From contig NZ_CP090981.1 of the NCBI RefSeq assembly GCF_021513135.1, forward strand, positions 2,046,001-2,110,000: a stretch of 64,000 nt of DNA. The letters are read 5' to 3'. The first letter of the stretch is position 1. Each line of letters opens with the position of its first letter. Of this stretch, positions 19,088 to 28,949 are shown in pieces. Source of the DNA: Vibrio sp. SS-MA-C1-2 (GTDB lineage Bacteria; Pseudomonadota; Gammaproteobacteria; Enterobacterales; Vibrionaceae). Both the position numbers and the translations under genes were made by a program. Under the pieces are notes generated by a model. That model was not told the DNA's origin. It searched no databases and saw only the letters and a program-made list of their open reading frames with translations.

Positions 19088-19154
19088 TAATTTCAATTTT
19101 TGTACTAAAGTTAATATAGAGTTGAAAATAAATTTAATATTAATTGGGTGGGTA

Positions 19155-19694
19155 ATGTTAAAACCAAATAATGATTGGGAATGGTATTATGAGTCAGAGT
19201 GCAATTCATTACTGCTAGATCTAGGTAATGAGTATGTGTTTCGTGTCTCGATCCCGATGAAAAACTTGGTGCCGACTGCTAAAGAGTCTAGCTCATTTTC
19301 TGTCAATGATGCGGCGACGTTTCAAATATTTAATGAAAGTTTAAAAGATCTAGATATTGTAGATAATCGTGGCCCCGAAGTTTTGTTAAATGCTATCGCA
19401 GCGGTTCGATACCACAAGCCCTTAATGCCAAAAAGTTGGTTTTTCACTGACTCTGGTGTTGATTTTTCTCCTCAACAGGGAGAAGTTGTTACTATGTGTA
19501 ATGATCTTAATTGTGGTCGTTTTCTTATTTTAGAAAACAGCGGTGCAGCAAGTTTATGTATCTGTATTGAAGCTTCTTTTGAGCTCAGTGAAAGTAAGAC
19601 ATTACATTTTTGTGAGACAATCAAAGTAATGAATGATCGTATGTCTCAATATCAGCAACAGTCTCATGCCAATAACTACGCATTAGTTGGTTAA
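19155..19694 (+). CDS. zapC: Cell division protein ZapC
   Basis: 179 residues from the ATG at 19155 (MLKPNNDWEWYYESE), preceded by GGGTGGG; E. coli ZapC has 180. An alternative start at 19122 adds 11 residues with no counterpart. ZapC binds and bundles FtsZ, stabilising the Z-ring. Matching segments are VNDAATFQIF, VLLNAIAAVRYHKPLMPKSWFF and the end IKVMNDRMSQ. Its place after pyrD is conserved with E. coli, but the next E. coli gene, ycbX, is missing and rlmL follows directly. Confidence 0.9.
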   Translation: MLKPNNDWEWYYESECNSLLLDLGNEYVFRVSIPMKNLVPTAKESSSFSVNDAATFQIFNESLKDLDIVDNRGPEVLLNAIAAVRYHKPLMPKSWFFTDSGVDFSPQQGEVVTMCNDLNCGRFLILENSGAASLCICIEASFELSESKTLHFCETIKVMNDRMSQYQQQSHANNYALVG

Positions 19695-19860
19695 CCCCCT
19701 TCAAAAATAGTATTCCCCGCCTTAGTTGTATTTGTTAACTTACTGTAATTATTGTACTTTTCTTAATGTTTCGATAAAGTTTAGATTTTTATCTTCTTAT
19801 TAAAGGAATGCGTCTCTTTTTGCGTTATAATTGAGGCAATTTTCATTTAAAAAGAATGCC

Positions 19861-21981
19861 ATGAATCATTATTTAGCTATCTGTGCTCGCGGTCTTGAAA
19901 ACCTTCTAGCCGAAGAACTTACTCAACTTGGTGTTGAGTCTCCAAAATTAATGCATGCTGGGGTTAAATTCTCCGCTGATGCTGCAACAGCAATGCGTTG
20001 TTGTCTCTGGAGTCGAACGGCTTCTCGCTTTATCCATATTTTAGGTGAATTTGCTGTTCGTGATGACCTTGATCTTTATTTAGGTGCAACAGCGATCTCT
20101 TGGTTTAACTATTTTGATTCAGACACTAAAATCGTGGTTGATTTTAATGGTACCAATAAAGAAATCCGTAACAGTCAATATGGCGCATTAAAAGTAAAAG
20201 ATGCCATTGTTGATCGTTTCAATAAAGCGGGTTTAGAACGTCCAAACATTGATAAAGACTCTCCGGATCTTCGTATTCACATGCGTTTATTTGGTGAAAA
20301 AGGTATTTTAGGTTTAGACATGGTCGGCAGTGGTCTACATCAACGTAGCTACCGAACTGATGCTGGTCTTGCTCCTTTACGTGAAAACTTAGCAGCAGCA
20401 CTGGTTATGCGTAGTGGGTGGAAAGAGCCTCAATCTATGTTAGATCCAATGTGTGGTTCAGGAACCTTATTGATTGAAGCTGCGCTTATGGCGGCGGATG
20501 TTGCACCTGGTTTGAAACGTCACCGTTGGGGTTTTGAAGCAATCAAAGGCTTTGATAATGAGCAGTGGTTAGAAATCGTTTCTGCCGCCAAAGTTAAAGC
20601 TCGTAAAGGTATTGCTCGTTGTGAAACGCGTTTTTGGGGCTTTGATTCAGATAGCCGTGTTCTAAGAACCGCTAAAGATAATGCCAAACGTGCTGGTGTT
20701 GAGAGTTTAATTACTTTTGCTGTTGGAGATGCTGCGCGTATTTCTCGTCCTGAAGGCTTTGATGCCGGCGTTATTTTATCAAACCCGCCCTACGGTGAAC
20801 GCTTAGGTACAACCCCTTCGCTTATTGCTCTTTACAGTGAGTTTGGTCATCGACTTAAAACTGAATTCAGTGGTTGCCAAGCTTCAATCTATTCAGGTTC
20901 AGATGAATTATTAAGCTGTTTACGCATGCGTGCAGAAAAACAGTACAAAATTAATAATGGTGCCTTAGCTTGTACGCTAAAGAACTACCAAATTACAGGT
21001 GCTGGCGCGGCAGAGAAAACAGAAGCCGGTGATGCAAATGTTGCTCCTGATTTTGCAAACCGCCTTAAAAAGAACATAACTAAGTTAGATAAGTGGGCAA
21101 AACAGCAAGGTATCGATTGTTACCGTATTTATGATGCAGATTTACCAAATTATAATGCGGCGGTTGATCGTTACAAAGATTATATTATTATTCAAGAATA
21201 TGCTGCACCTAAGTCTGTGCCTGAAGATAAAGCGCGTCGTCGTTTAATGGATCTGATGCGTGCAACGATGCAAGTTACCGGTGTTGATAGCAACCATGTT
21301 GTTATGAAGGTACGTGAAAAACAAAAAGGCACGAATCAGTATAACAAACTGAGTGATGCAGAAAGATACATGGAAGTTAGCGAATATGGCGTTAACCTAG
21401 AAGTGAATCTTTTTGATTATCTTGATACGGGTTTATTTCTTGATCACCGCTTAACACGTAAAAAAATAGGCGAGTTAGCGGCAAGTCGTGATTTCTTGAA
21501 TTTATTTGCTTATACCGGTTCTGCAACAGTGCATGCTGCGGTGGGTGGCGCACGAACGACAACAACGGTTGATATGTCAAAAACGTATCTATCTTGGGCT
21601 GAAAGAAACATGAAGCTCAATGGGAAAGTAGGGCGTCAGCATCAGTATATCCAAGCAGATTGTTTGAAATGGCTAAAAGAAGCGAAACAACAATACGACT
21701 TAATATTTATCGATCCGCCGACATTCTCTAACTCAAAGAGAATGGAAGGGACTTTTGATATCCAACGCGACCACCAGTACTTAATGAAGAATCTAAAACG
21801 TCTTCTTCGTGAAAATGGCACTATCGTTTTCTCGAATAATAAGCGTGGTTTTAAAATGGATTTAGAGGCGATTGAAGAATTAGGTTTACATGCTGTGAAT
21901 ATTTCAGCTAAAACCTTACCACAAGATTTTGCTCGTAATAAACAAATCCATAACTGTTGGATTATTACTCATAAAAAATAG
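19861..21981 (+). CDS. rlmL: 23S rRNA m2G2445 / m7G2069 methyltransferase RlmKL
   Basis: 706 residues from the ATG at 19861; E. coli RlmL has 702, which rules out the longer reading from 19831. A bifunctional enzyme that modifies two guanines in helix 74 of 23S rRNA. Order: THUMP domain (about 45-155), RlmL methyltransferase with [15 protein letters not shown] from Asp195 and NPPYGERLG from Asn308, then the RlmK half with [30 protein letters not shown] and [11 protein letters not shown] from Asp618. A TATAAT-like box at 19826-19831 could be part of its promoter. Confidence 0.96.
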   Translation: MNHYLAICARGLENLLAEELTQLGVESPKLMHAGVKFSADAATAMRCCLWSRTASRFIHILGEFAVRDDLDLYLGATAISWFNYFDSDTKIVVDFNGTNKEIRNSQYGALKVKDAIVDRFNKAGLERPNIDKDSPDLRIHMRLFGEKGILGLDMVGSGLHQRSYRTDAGLAPLRENLAAALVMRSGWKEPQSMLDPMCGSGTLLIEAALMAADVAPGLKRHRWGFEAIKGFDNEQWLEIVSAAKVKARKGIARCETRFWGFDSDSRVLRTAKDNAKRAGVESLITFAVGDAARISRPEGFDAGVILSNPPYGERLGTTPSLIALYSEFGHRLKTEFSGCQASIYSGSDELLSCLRMRAEKQYKINNGALACTLKNYQITGAGAAEKTEAGDANVAPDFANRLKKNITKLDKWAKQQGIDCYRIYDADLPNYNAAVDRYKDYIIIQEYAAPKSVPEDKARRRLMDLMRATMQVTGVDSNHVVMKVREKQKGTNQYNKLSDAERYMEVSEYGVNLEVNLFDYLDTGLFLDHRLTRKKIGELAASRDFLNLFAYTGSATVHAAVGGARTTTTVDMSKTYLSWAERNMKLNGKVGRQHQYIQADCLKWLKEAKQQYDLIFIDPPTFSNSKRMEGTFDIQRDHQYLMKNLKRLLRENGTIVFSNNKRGFKMDLEAIEELGLHAVNISAKTLPQDFARNKQIHNCWIITHKK

Positions 21982-21992
21982 AGATATGTAAT

Positions 21993-22271
21993 TTGAAACT
22001 TGCTTTATACAGCACGGATGGCTGTCACCTTTGTGAGCAAGCATATTCACTCATCGAGCAGGCAGGAATTGCTTCGCTCGTTGAGGTTATTGATATTGCT
22101 TTTGATGATGAACTGTTTTCTCGTTACGGCGTCACAATTCCTGTGGTGGCTTACTTCCCTGATAATCAACAGCAAACATCTTTTACTCACTCACAAAATG
22201 AACTTGGGTGGCCTTTTGACTATCCGCAACTTATACAATGGTTAAATTCTCATGGCATTATTAACAATTAG
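21993..22271 (+). CDS. Glutaredoxin-like thioredoxin-fold protein (DUF836 type)
   Basis: 92 residues from a TTG at 21993; an ATG at 21986 runs straight into a stop, so TTG is the reasonable start. The N-terminus KLALYSTDGCHLCEQA carries a CxxC redox pair (Cys11, Cys14) on a first strand/helix, and GVTIPVVAYF supplies the cis-Pro of the thioredoxin fold. It lies 11 bases after rlmL and overlaps the start of uup by 20 bases, so it is probably co-transcribed and coupled. Substrate unknown. Confidence 0.82.
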   Translation: MKLALYSTDGCHLCEQAYSLIEQAGIASLVEVIDIAFDDELFSRYGVTIPVVAYFPDNQQQTSFTHSQNELGWPFDYPQLIQWLNSHGIINN

Positions 22272-24171
22272 TAACGCGCAACTCGCGTATGGTGACCATC
22301 CTTTACTTGATAAAGCTGAATTTATCCTTCAGCCAGGTGAAAGAGTCTGTTTAGTTGGACGAAATGGCGCTGGAAAATCAACCTTAATGAAGGTTATTTC
22401 TGGCGATGTCACACTTGATGATGGAACGATTCAATTCCAGCAAGATATTAAAGTTTCTCGTTTAGAACAAGATCCACCCAAAAATGCTGAAGGGACTGTT
22501 TTTGATTTTGTCGCTCAAGGTTTGCAAGAAGTCGGTGAAACGCTAAAAGAGTATCACCATTTATTAGAGTTAATTACCAATGATCCTTCAGACAAAAACT
22601 TTAATCGTTTAGCTCGAGTACAAGATAAGCTTGATCACTCGGATGGTTGGCAACTTGAAACGAGAATTGAACAGGTTTTAGGTAGCCTTCAATTAGATGG
22701 TGATACAAAGCTAACCGAACTATCAGGTGGTTGGCAACGTAAAGCGGCTCTTGCTCGTGCGCTTGCTTGTAACCCTGATATTTTATTACTTGATGAGCCA
22801 ACCAACCACTTGGATGTTGCTGCGATTGAATGGTTAGAAAAATTCTTACTCGATTTTTCTGGTTCTATCGTCTTTATTTCTCATGACCGTGCGTTTATTC
22901 AATCGATGGCAACACGCATTATTGATCTTGACCGTGGTAACTTGACATCTTGGCCAGGTATTTATACCGCTTATCTTGAAGGCAAAGAAGAAGCCTTACG
23001 TGTTGAAGATGAGCAGAACGCACTGTTTGATAAGCGTCTAGCTCAAGAAGAAGCGTGGATTCGCGAAGGAATAAAAGCTCGTCGAACGCGTAATGAAGGG
23101 CGAGTTCGCGCACTGAAGAAACTGCGAGTTGAACGTTCTGAGCGTCAAAATGTTGTCGGTAAAGCTAATATGCAAGTCGATGATGGCGCGCGTTCAGGAA
23201 AAATTGTCTTTGATGCTGAAAATGTGACTTATCACATCGAAGACAAAAAATTGATCAGTAATTTTGATTTTACTATCATGCGTGGTGATCGGATTGCACT
23301 TATCGGCCCTAATGGGTGTGGCAAAAGTACATTGCTCAAACTGATGCTTGACCAATTACAACCACAAGATGGTAACATCCATTGTGGAACCAAGCTGGAA
23401 GTGGCTTATTTTGACCAATACCGTGAAAAGTTAGATCCAGAAAAAACCGTCATGGATAACTTGGCGGAAGGTAAAACTGAGGTTGAAGTCGGGGGCAAAA
23501 AACGTCATGTTATGGGGTACCTACAAGATTTCCTTTTTCACCCGAAGCGTGCGCGTGTTCCAGTAAAAGCATTGTCAGGTGGTGAGAAAAACCGTCTACT
23601 TTTAGCTAAACTTTTTCTTAAAACCAATAATTTATTAATTCTTGATGAACCGACCAATGATTTAGATATCGAGACATTGGAACTTTTGGAAGAATTACTT
23701 GCCAACTATAAGGGCACTTTACTATTGGTGAGTCACGACCGTCAATTTGTTGATAATACAGTGACTAACAGTTGGATTTTTGAGGGTAATGGTGTTATTG
23801 ATAAATACGTGGGTGGTTATCATGATGCACAACATCAACGCGCGAATGTGATTGCTTCACGTGCGGCTTATGCACCAAAAGTAGACACTAAACCCAAAAT
23901 TGAAGAGCCGATTAAAAAAGATCCTAAGCCAGTTACTAAGAAAAAATTAAGCTATAAACATCAACGTGAATTGGAAACATTACCTATAACGATTGATGAG
24001 TTAGAGACGTTAATCGAAACGTTACAACTACAGATTAATGACCCAGATTTCTTTGGTCGTCCAAGCAGTGAAACAGAAGATGTTTTACAAAAGTTATCGA
24101 CGGCTGAAAATGATTTAGATATCGCCTTCGAACGTTGGGAAGAACTAGAAGCGATGCAAAAGGATGGATAA
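22252..24171 (+). CDS. uup: ABC-F family ATPase Uup
   Basis: 639 residues with two ABC domains and no membrane segments. First Walker A GRNGAGKST at 36-44, signature LSGGWQRKAALA, Walker B LLLDEPTNHLD; second Walker A GPNGCGKST at 352-360, signature LSGGEKNRLLLAKL and LILDEPTNDLD. The interdomain linker is charged and helical (about 245-300). The last about 75 residues form the Uup-type coiled coil. Uup-group ABC-F proteins act on ribosomes and in E. coli affect precise transposon excision. The start overlaps the glutaredoxin-like gene. Confidence 0.95.
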   Translation: MALLTISNAQLAYGDHPLLDKAEFILQPGERVCLVGRNGAGKSTLMKVISGDVTLDDGTIQFQQDIKVSRLEQDPPKNAEGTVFDFVAQGLQEVGETLKEYHHLLELITNDPSDKNFNRLARVQDKLDHSDGWQLETRIEQVLGSLQLDGDTKLTELSGGWQRKAALARALACNPDILLLDEPTNHLDVAAIEWLEKFLLDFSGSIVFISHDRAFIQSMATRIIDLDRGNLTSWPGIYTAYLEGKEEALRVEDEQNALFDKRLAQEEAWIREGIKARRTRNEGRVRALKKLRVERSERQNVVGKANMQVDDGARSGKIVFDAENVTYHIEDKKLISNFDFTIMRGDRIALIGPNGCGKSTLLKLMLDQLQPQDGNIHCGTKLEVAYFDQYREKLDPEKTVMDNLAEGKTEVEVGGKKRHVMGYLQDFLFHPKRARVPVKALSGGEKNRLLLAKLFLKTNNLLILDEPTNDLDIETLELLEELLANYKGTLLLVSHDRQFVDNTVTNSWIFEGNGVIDKYVGGYHDAQHQRANVIASRAAYAPKVDTKPKIEEPIKKDPKPVTKKKLSYKHQRELETLPITIDELETLIETLQLQINDPDFFGRPSSETEDVLQKLSTAENDLDIAFERWEELEAMQKDG

Positions 24172-24178
24172 AAGCCAG

Positions 24179-26182
24179 ATGAAAAAAAATATTTTTAAAC
24201 TTTCTGCATTAACAGTTTTAGTGGCTGGGGCTTTACCTGCTCAGGCTGCACTTTATAAAGTTGTGGAGGTTAATCCTTCTTCGAGTGACACGAGTATCAA
24301 TACATATGGTCAAGGAATTGGTCCCTCTGCTATTTCTACTAGCTGTTTTGCCGATGGTGCAAATTGTGGCGACGCTGATGATACATCAGTTGTTGGTCAA
24401 ACTCTATCCGCAGACCCAGGAATGGATTTACAAGATACTTTCCCATTCCTTTATGATTTTGATTACACAATCAATAGTGAATCTGACTTCCGAAGCGTTT
24501 GTTATACCTTACATGATTGGGATAGTGACCTTTGTGATGATTGGGCAAATCGTAAATATTATGGTGTTTTAGATAACGGTAATGCAGCTGACTCTGGTGA
24601 TTTTGATGATGGAACAGCAACCATTGGTGGTTATGTTAAATATTATCAAGCTTGGGTTAATGGGTACCAATCTCTTGGTAATGCCTTATTAGATAGTGAT
24701 ATATCAATTTCTCCTTTTGCAAATGGTAGTGCAGTCGATGGCAATAATCCAACTGGTGTAGCAATTACTAACTCTAATGAGTCAATTTTGAATGCTACAA
24801 ATGGAACCTATTCGGTTGGTACAGGTAGCTCGGCTTATTTTGACTCTGGAAGCGTTAATGCAAGAGCATTTGCTAAACGTGGTTTTGTGACTGATTCTGA
24901 CGGTGCTGTTATTTCAGAATTGTTACCTGATCAAGCGGCAACTGATGGAACAAATATCACTGGTCAATCAACCGCAAATACAGTCGTAAATGATGGTACT
25001 GACACTTATGTATTCGGCTCTGCATCAGTTACACTTTTTGATACTACTGATGGTGATAAGTTAGATAGTAATGATTCGGATCGAGGTATAAATATCCAAG
25101 ATGGTAGTAATTTATCTTACTGTTTAGGGGCAACCACTGGTTCGGTATATGCTTATCAAGCTTGTCAATATTTAGGGTTTGCGAACCAAGCTGCGGGTTG
25201 GAAAATTGCTGGTTCATCTAATACTTTAACGCCTTTCTTTATTGCAGATAATTGGGGGACGAATGGCTCTATTACAGGTAATAGAGATGAAGCTTCCCCA
25301 CAAGCTGCAATATTAGGTGCAAATACAAGTTTAAATCTTGTTGGTTATTCCACTTATGACTGGGATGACTTAGATGGTGACGATGGCGATCGTTTCCGTG
25401 CATTCGCAACGTATTACACTTACTCTGGAGATGGAAGTACTGACTCTTGGAGCTCAACACGAATTCCAATGGATGTTGAATCTGATGGTGATCTAAAATA
25501 TAACTTCTCTGTCGCTAATGATATTAATGAAGATAACGTGATTGTTGGTAGTGCACAATATTATTTAAGAGAATCTCGTGCGATTCCAGAGGTTTCATAT
25601 ATTTATAAAGCAGAAGATAGTAGTGTTACTTACTTTAATAATATAGATTCTTCGATCTTTTTTGATGGTTCTAGTAGTGTAGCAAAAGCGATAAATAATC
25701 GTGACCAAGTAGTGGGCTGGGTTGATGTTGACACCAATGCTGAAGTTGATGGCAAGTCACGTCGTCAACGAGGGTACATATTAAGAGCTGATTCCTTATA
25801 TAATATTGATGATGGTGATAGTTCTGCATTCGGTGATAAGAAAGTCTATATGTTAGATGATCTCACCAATGGTACTGGTGCTGAATCAGATGCAAATGAT
25901 TTCCGAATTGCTCAAGCTACGGATATCAACGATGCCGGTGTCATTTCTGCTTCAGCACTAAAGTGTGAAGGCGGTTACTCTGATACTTATAGCGATTCAA
26001 CCTGTAGTACAACAGAAACTGTGGTTGCAGTTAAGTTGATTCCTATTTCTGATTCAGGGAACAGAGATATTGAACCTCGTGGTAAATCACCACAGACAAC
26101 TGAACGTTCTGGTGCTTCATTGGGTTGGTTAGGTTTGATCTCATTAATGGGTTTATTTGGCTTTAGACGTCGAATTAAATAA
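24179..26182 (+). CDS. DUF3466 exported protein with a GlyGly-CTERM-like tail
   Basis: 667 residues from the ATG at 24179; an ATG at 24164 overlaps the uup end, but the second Met begins a clean signal peptide (about 23 residues, MKKNIFKLSAL ... PAQA). The mature part is rich in Asp, Ser, Gly and Asn and contains repeated short units such as DINEDNVIVG, AINNRDQVVGW and DINDAGVISA, the phrase typical of DUF3466. The C-terminus SGASLGWLGLISLMG followed by RRR looks like a GlyGly-CTERM sorting signal (Gly/Ser motif, hydrophobic helix, basic end), handled by rhombosortase in Vibrionaceae. Function unknown; probably surface or outer-membrane associated. Confidence 0.8.
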   Translation: MKKNIFKLSALTVLVAGALPAQAALYKVVEVNPSSSDTSINTYGQGIGPSAISTSCFADGANCGDADDTSVVGQTLSADPGMDLQDTFPFLYDFDYTINSESDFRSVCYTLHDWDSDLCDDWANRKYYGVLDNGNAADSGDFDDGTATIGGYVKYYQAWVNGYQSLGNALLDSDISISPFANGSAVDGNNPTGVAITNSNESILNATNGTYSVGTGSSAYFDSGSVNARAFAKRGFVTDSDGAVISELLPDQAATDGTNITGQSTANTVVNDGTDTYVFGSASVTLFDTTDGDKLDSNDSDRGINIQDGSNLSYCLGATTGSVYAYQACQYLGFANQAAGWKIAGSSNTLTPFFIADNWGTNGSITGNRDEASPQAAILGANTSLNLVGYSTYDWDDLDGDDGDRFRAFATYYTYSGDGSTDSWSSTRIPMDVESDGDLKYNFSVANDINEDNVIVGSAQYYLRESRAIPEVSYIYKAEDSSVTYFNNIDSSIFFDGSSSVAKAINNRDQVVGWVDVDTNAEVDGKSRRQRGYILRADSLYNIDDGDSSAFGDKKVYMLDDLTNGTGAESDANDFRIAQATDINDAGVISASALKCEGGYSDTYSDSTCSTTETVVAVKLIPISDSGNRDIEPRGKSPQTTERSGASLGWLGLISLMGLFGFRRRIK

Positions 26183-26210
26183 TAAATCTAATTTTAATAG
26201 ATTCTTAATA

Positions 26211-26242
26211 AAGGCATAGTTATCAACACTATGCCTTCTTTT
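26211..26242 (+). terminator. Intrinsic terminator after the DUF3466 gene
   Basis: AAGGCATAGT (26211-26220) and ACTATGCCTT (26228-26237) form a 10-bp perfect stem with a seven-base loop, then CTTTT. Confidence 0.8.
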
Positions 26243-26335
26243 AATTCAGTTAATGCACTATAACTTCTAGGGTGGTTGACAATGCTACATTAGAAAAGAG
26301 GTATACACTGATATATAATTAAAAAAAACTCTTTA

Positions 26336-26962
26336 ATGGTAAAATTAATGGAAGCAATACAACATATAATCAATGAGCTTTCACCACTGCTACAACAATA
26401 TGGATATTTCATTCTAGCACTCGCTATTGCTATCGAAGGGATCGGGATACCGGCACCCGGACAATCTTTATTAATTGTTGCAAGCCTTTTAGCATCACAA
26501 GGAACAATGTCATTAACTAATGTTTTGTTAGTGAGCGGGGTAAGTAGTGTCGTTGGCAATACCTGTGGTTATTTCTTAGGCAAAAAATTTGGTCACTTCT
26601 TTATTCGTAAAAAATGGTTAAAGCCAAAGACTTTAAATAAAATTCATTCATTTATTGATAAATATGGTTTACTTGCTCTGATATTAAGCCGATTTATTGA
26701 AGGTGTTAAACAGTTTATTTGTTTAGGTTGTGGTGTCGCACAAATGCCATTCAGATACTTTTTTATTGGAAATGTATTGGCGGTTTCAATTTGGTTATTC
26801 TGTTTTAGTTGGGCACCTGCTTATTTTTACGGTGAAATTGGTCATATCATCAACTTTTATCATACCTATCAAACAGAGTTTTGGGTTGCTGGCTGTTCTT
26901 TGCTTGCAATTATCATCTTGCTTTTTGCATTAAAGATTAGAAAAAAGAACTTTAAATCGTAG
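26336..26962 (+). CDS. DedA/SNARE-associated family membrane protein
   Basis: 208 residues with several hydrophobic segments. Family marks: EGIGIPAPGQSLLIVA near the N-terminus, GNTCGYFLGKKFG, and the re-entrant-loop region LSRFIEGVKQF, where the common form is RF(I/V)PGVR; here Pro is Glu and Arg is Lys, a variant known in part of the family. DedA proteins are inner-membrane proteins thought to flip lipid carriers or phospholipids. The start may be 26336 or the in-frame ATG at 26348; neither has a strong ribosome site. It stands alone between terminators. Confidence 0.85.
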   Translation: MVKLMEAIQHIINELSPLLQQYGYFILALAIAIEGIGIPAPGQSLLIVASLLASQGTMSLTNVLLVSGVSSVVGNTCGYFLGKKFGHFFIRKKWLKPKTLNKIHSFIDKYGLLALILSRFIEGVKQFICLGCGVAQMPFRYFFIGNVLAVSIWLFCFSWAPAYFYGEIGHIINFYHTYQTEFWVAGCSLLAIIILLFALKIRKKNFKS

Positions 26963-26975
26963 CGTTATACAAACT

Positions 26976-27017
26976 AAAAAAAGAGGTAAAAGTCCTAATT
27001 CTTTTACCTCTTTTTTT
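26976..27017 (+). terminator. Strong intrinsic terminator after the DedA gene
   Basis: A-run plus GAGGTAAAAG (26976-26992) pairs with CTTTTACCTC plus T-run (27001-27017): 17 bp, perfect, eight-base loop. Confidence 0.92.
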
Positions 27018-27191
27018 ATAAATCTGTTATGTGTTTTTTGTTATCAACTGTATCTGTTTTTTTTTAATCAGTTTATTAAAATACTTTTATATATTCATCA
27101 TACGTAATCCAATATTCGTTTTTCATCTTCACTCATTTACTATTAACTCCTAATGATATGTCCTCATAATAAGATATTATCGGAGGAAATT

Positions 27192-27569
27192 ATGAAAAGC
27201 TTAACTGGTAGAGTAAAAAAATTAACGCATCAAATAGACTTAAATGGCTTTGTTGTCACGACTTTTAAAATATTAAATACAACAGTCAAAGTTAGTCTAA
27301 AAGACAAATCTGAAATAGAAGAAAACGATGAAATCACCGTAGCCGGTGAGGAACGTAATAAAATATTTTTTGCTCGTGCATTGCGCAATATTTCTAAGAA
27401 TAATACCAATGTTGACGATACTACCACGAGCTGGTTGACCGCAGTTTCATTCCTAGTCATTGGAATTTTATTATTGCCTAATTTTGTTGGATTTATTTTG
27501 ATATTTGCTTCGTTAGTTTTCTTCGACCAAATTTATCTTCTCCATAAAGCTTTACGTTTACTCAGTTAA
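27192..27569 (+). CDS. Small membrane protein of unknown function
   Basis: 125 residues from the ATG at 27192, which has an excellent GGAGGAA ribosome site; an upstream reading from 27153 lacks one. I do not recognise the family. About 1-65 is a soluble beta-rich part (TGRVKKLTHQIDLNGFVVTT ... DEITVAGEERNKIFFARAL) that could fold as a small OB-like barrel. About 78-115 contains two hydrophobic segments separated by a short turn, so a helical hairpin in the membrane. It lies 44 bases upstream of the orphan nqrB and is probably co-transcribed with it. Confidence 0.65.
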   Translation: MKSLTGRVKKLTHQIDLNGFVVTTFKILNTTVKVSLKDKSEIEENDEITVAGEERNKIFFARALRNISKNNTNVDDTTTSWLTAVSFLVIGILLLPNFVGFILIFASLVFFDQIYLLHKALRLLS

Positions 27570-27613
27570 ATTTACATAGTTATTAATCTTTTATCGACTT
27601 AGTGGGGTCTATT

Positions 27614-28876
27614 ATGAGCTTAAAAAATTATTTAGAAAAACATGAGCACAACTTTGAACCTGGTGGAAAATATGAAAGATGGTTTTCACTCTATGAAGCT
27701 GTCGCTACTTTACTTTATACACCAGGAACAGTAACTAATAAAGGTTCTCATGTTCGTGATAGTATTGATCTTAAACGAATCATGATCATGGTTTGGTTTG
27801 CAGTCTTTCCTGCCATGTTTTGGGGGATGTATAATGTTGGCCATCAATCCATTGAAGCGTTACACTTCACTTATGACTCTAATGAATTACAACGTATTGT
27901 TTCTAGTAATTGGCATTATGAGTTGTTATCGACCTTAGGTTTATCACTTGAATCTAGTTCTGGTGTTTTAAGTAAAATAGTACTGGGTGCCAGTTATTTT
28001 TTACCTATCTATCTGACTGTTTTTATTGTCGGAGGATTTTGGGAAGTACTCTTTAGTATTGTTCGAAAACATGAAATAAATGAAGGTTTTTTTGTTACTT
28101 CCATCCTTTTTGCACTCATACTCCCAGCAACAATTCCTCTGTGGCAAGCAGCTTTGGGCATTAGTTTTGGTGTTGTTGTTGCTAAAGAACTATTTGGTGG
28201 GACGGGTAGAAATTTCCTTAACCCAGCACTAGCAGGACGAGCATTTTTGTATTTCGCTTATCCTGCACAAATATCAGGAGATTCAGTTTGGACCGCCGCC
28301 GATGGGTACTCCGGTGCTACAGCATTAAGTCAATGGGCTCAAGGTGGGGAAGGTCAACTGGTGCATAATGTATCTCAAAAAAATATTTCATGGCTAGATT
28401 CTTTTTTTGGAAATATACCAGGTTCAATTGGTGAAGTGTCAACAGTTGCGATATTCATTGGTGGAGCCATGATTGTTTATATGAATATTGCATCTTGGAG
28501 AATTATTTTAGGTGTATTTATTGGTATGGTAATAACTAGTCTGATTTTTAATGTGATAGGTTCAACCAGCAATGCAATGTTTAGCATGCCTTGGTATTGG
28601 CATTTAACATTAGGTGGATTTGCGTTTGGAATGTTTTTTATGGCCACAGATCCGGTTTCTGCAGCATTTACTGATAATGGTAAATGGCTATATGGCTTAC
28701 TGATCGGTTTTATGTGTGTACTCATTCGAGTATTGAACCCAGCATATCCAGAAGGCATTATGCTTGCGATCCTTTTTGCTAATTTATTTGCACCTTTATT
28801 TGATTACTTTGTCGTTCAGAAAAATATTGCCCGTAGGTTAAAAAAGCAGATAAATTTCAATCAATCAATTAAGTGA
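27614..28876 (+). CDS. nqrB: Stand-alone NqrB paralogue (Na+-NADH:quinone reductase subunit B)
   Basis: 420 residues from the ATG at 27614; V. cholerae NqrB has about 415. The match runs end to end: [87 protein letters not shown]. The flavin-acceptor motif [10 protein letters not shown] is intact; its Thr is residue 236, the number of the FMN-bearing Thr in V. cholerae NqrB. Yet no nqrA, C, D, E or F lies beside it; its partner is the small membrane protein upstream. This is probably a second nqrB, with the full operon elsewhere (inference). Whether it enters a complex or has another role is open. Confidence 0.88.
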   Translation: MSLKNYLEKHEHNFEPGGKYERWFSLYEAVATLLYTPGTVTNKGSHVRDSIDLKRIMIMVWFAVFPAMFWGMYNVGHQSIEALHFTYDSNELQRIVSSNWHYELLSTLGLSLESSSGVLSKIVLGASYFLPIYLTVFIVGGFWEVLFSIVRKHEINEGFFVTSILFALILPATIPLWQAALGISFGVVVAKELFGGTGRNFLNPALAGRAFLYFAYPAQISGDSVWTAADGYSGATALSQWAQGGEGQLVHNVSQKNISWLDSFFGNIPGSIGEVSTVAIFIGGAMIVYMNIASWRIILGVFIGMVITSLIFNVIGSTSNAMFSMPWYWHLTLGGFAFGMFFMATDPVSAAFTDNGKWLYGLLIGFMCVLIRVLNPAYPEGIMLAILFANLFAPLFDYFVVQKNIARRLKKQINFNQSIK

Positions 28877-28916
28877 CATAAAAAAGATCATAAGATATAT
28901 TCATAATCTACTTTTT

Positions 28917-28949
28917 ATCCATTGGGCTATCCACTCAATGGATTTTTTT
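28917..28949 (+). terminator. Intrinsic terminator after nqrB, overlapping the MocR gene's 3' end
   Basis: ATCCATTG (28917-28924) and CAATGGAT (28936-28943) form an 8-bp stem with an 11-base loop, then T6. The loop contains the stop codon of the convergent MocR gene (28927-28929), so the two 3' ends overlap by about 20 bases. Confidence 0.8.

Noticed and set aside
22133-22145. matS-like GTTACGGCGTCAC with one mismatch
   Set aside because: It lies inside the glutaredoxin-like coding sequence with no supporting context; one-mismatch matches are expected by chance in 64 kb.
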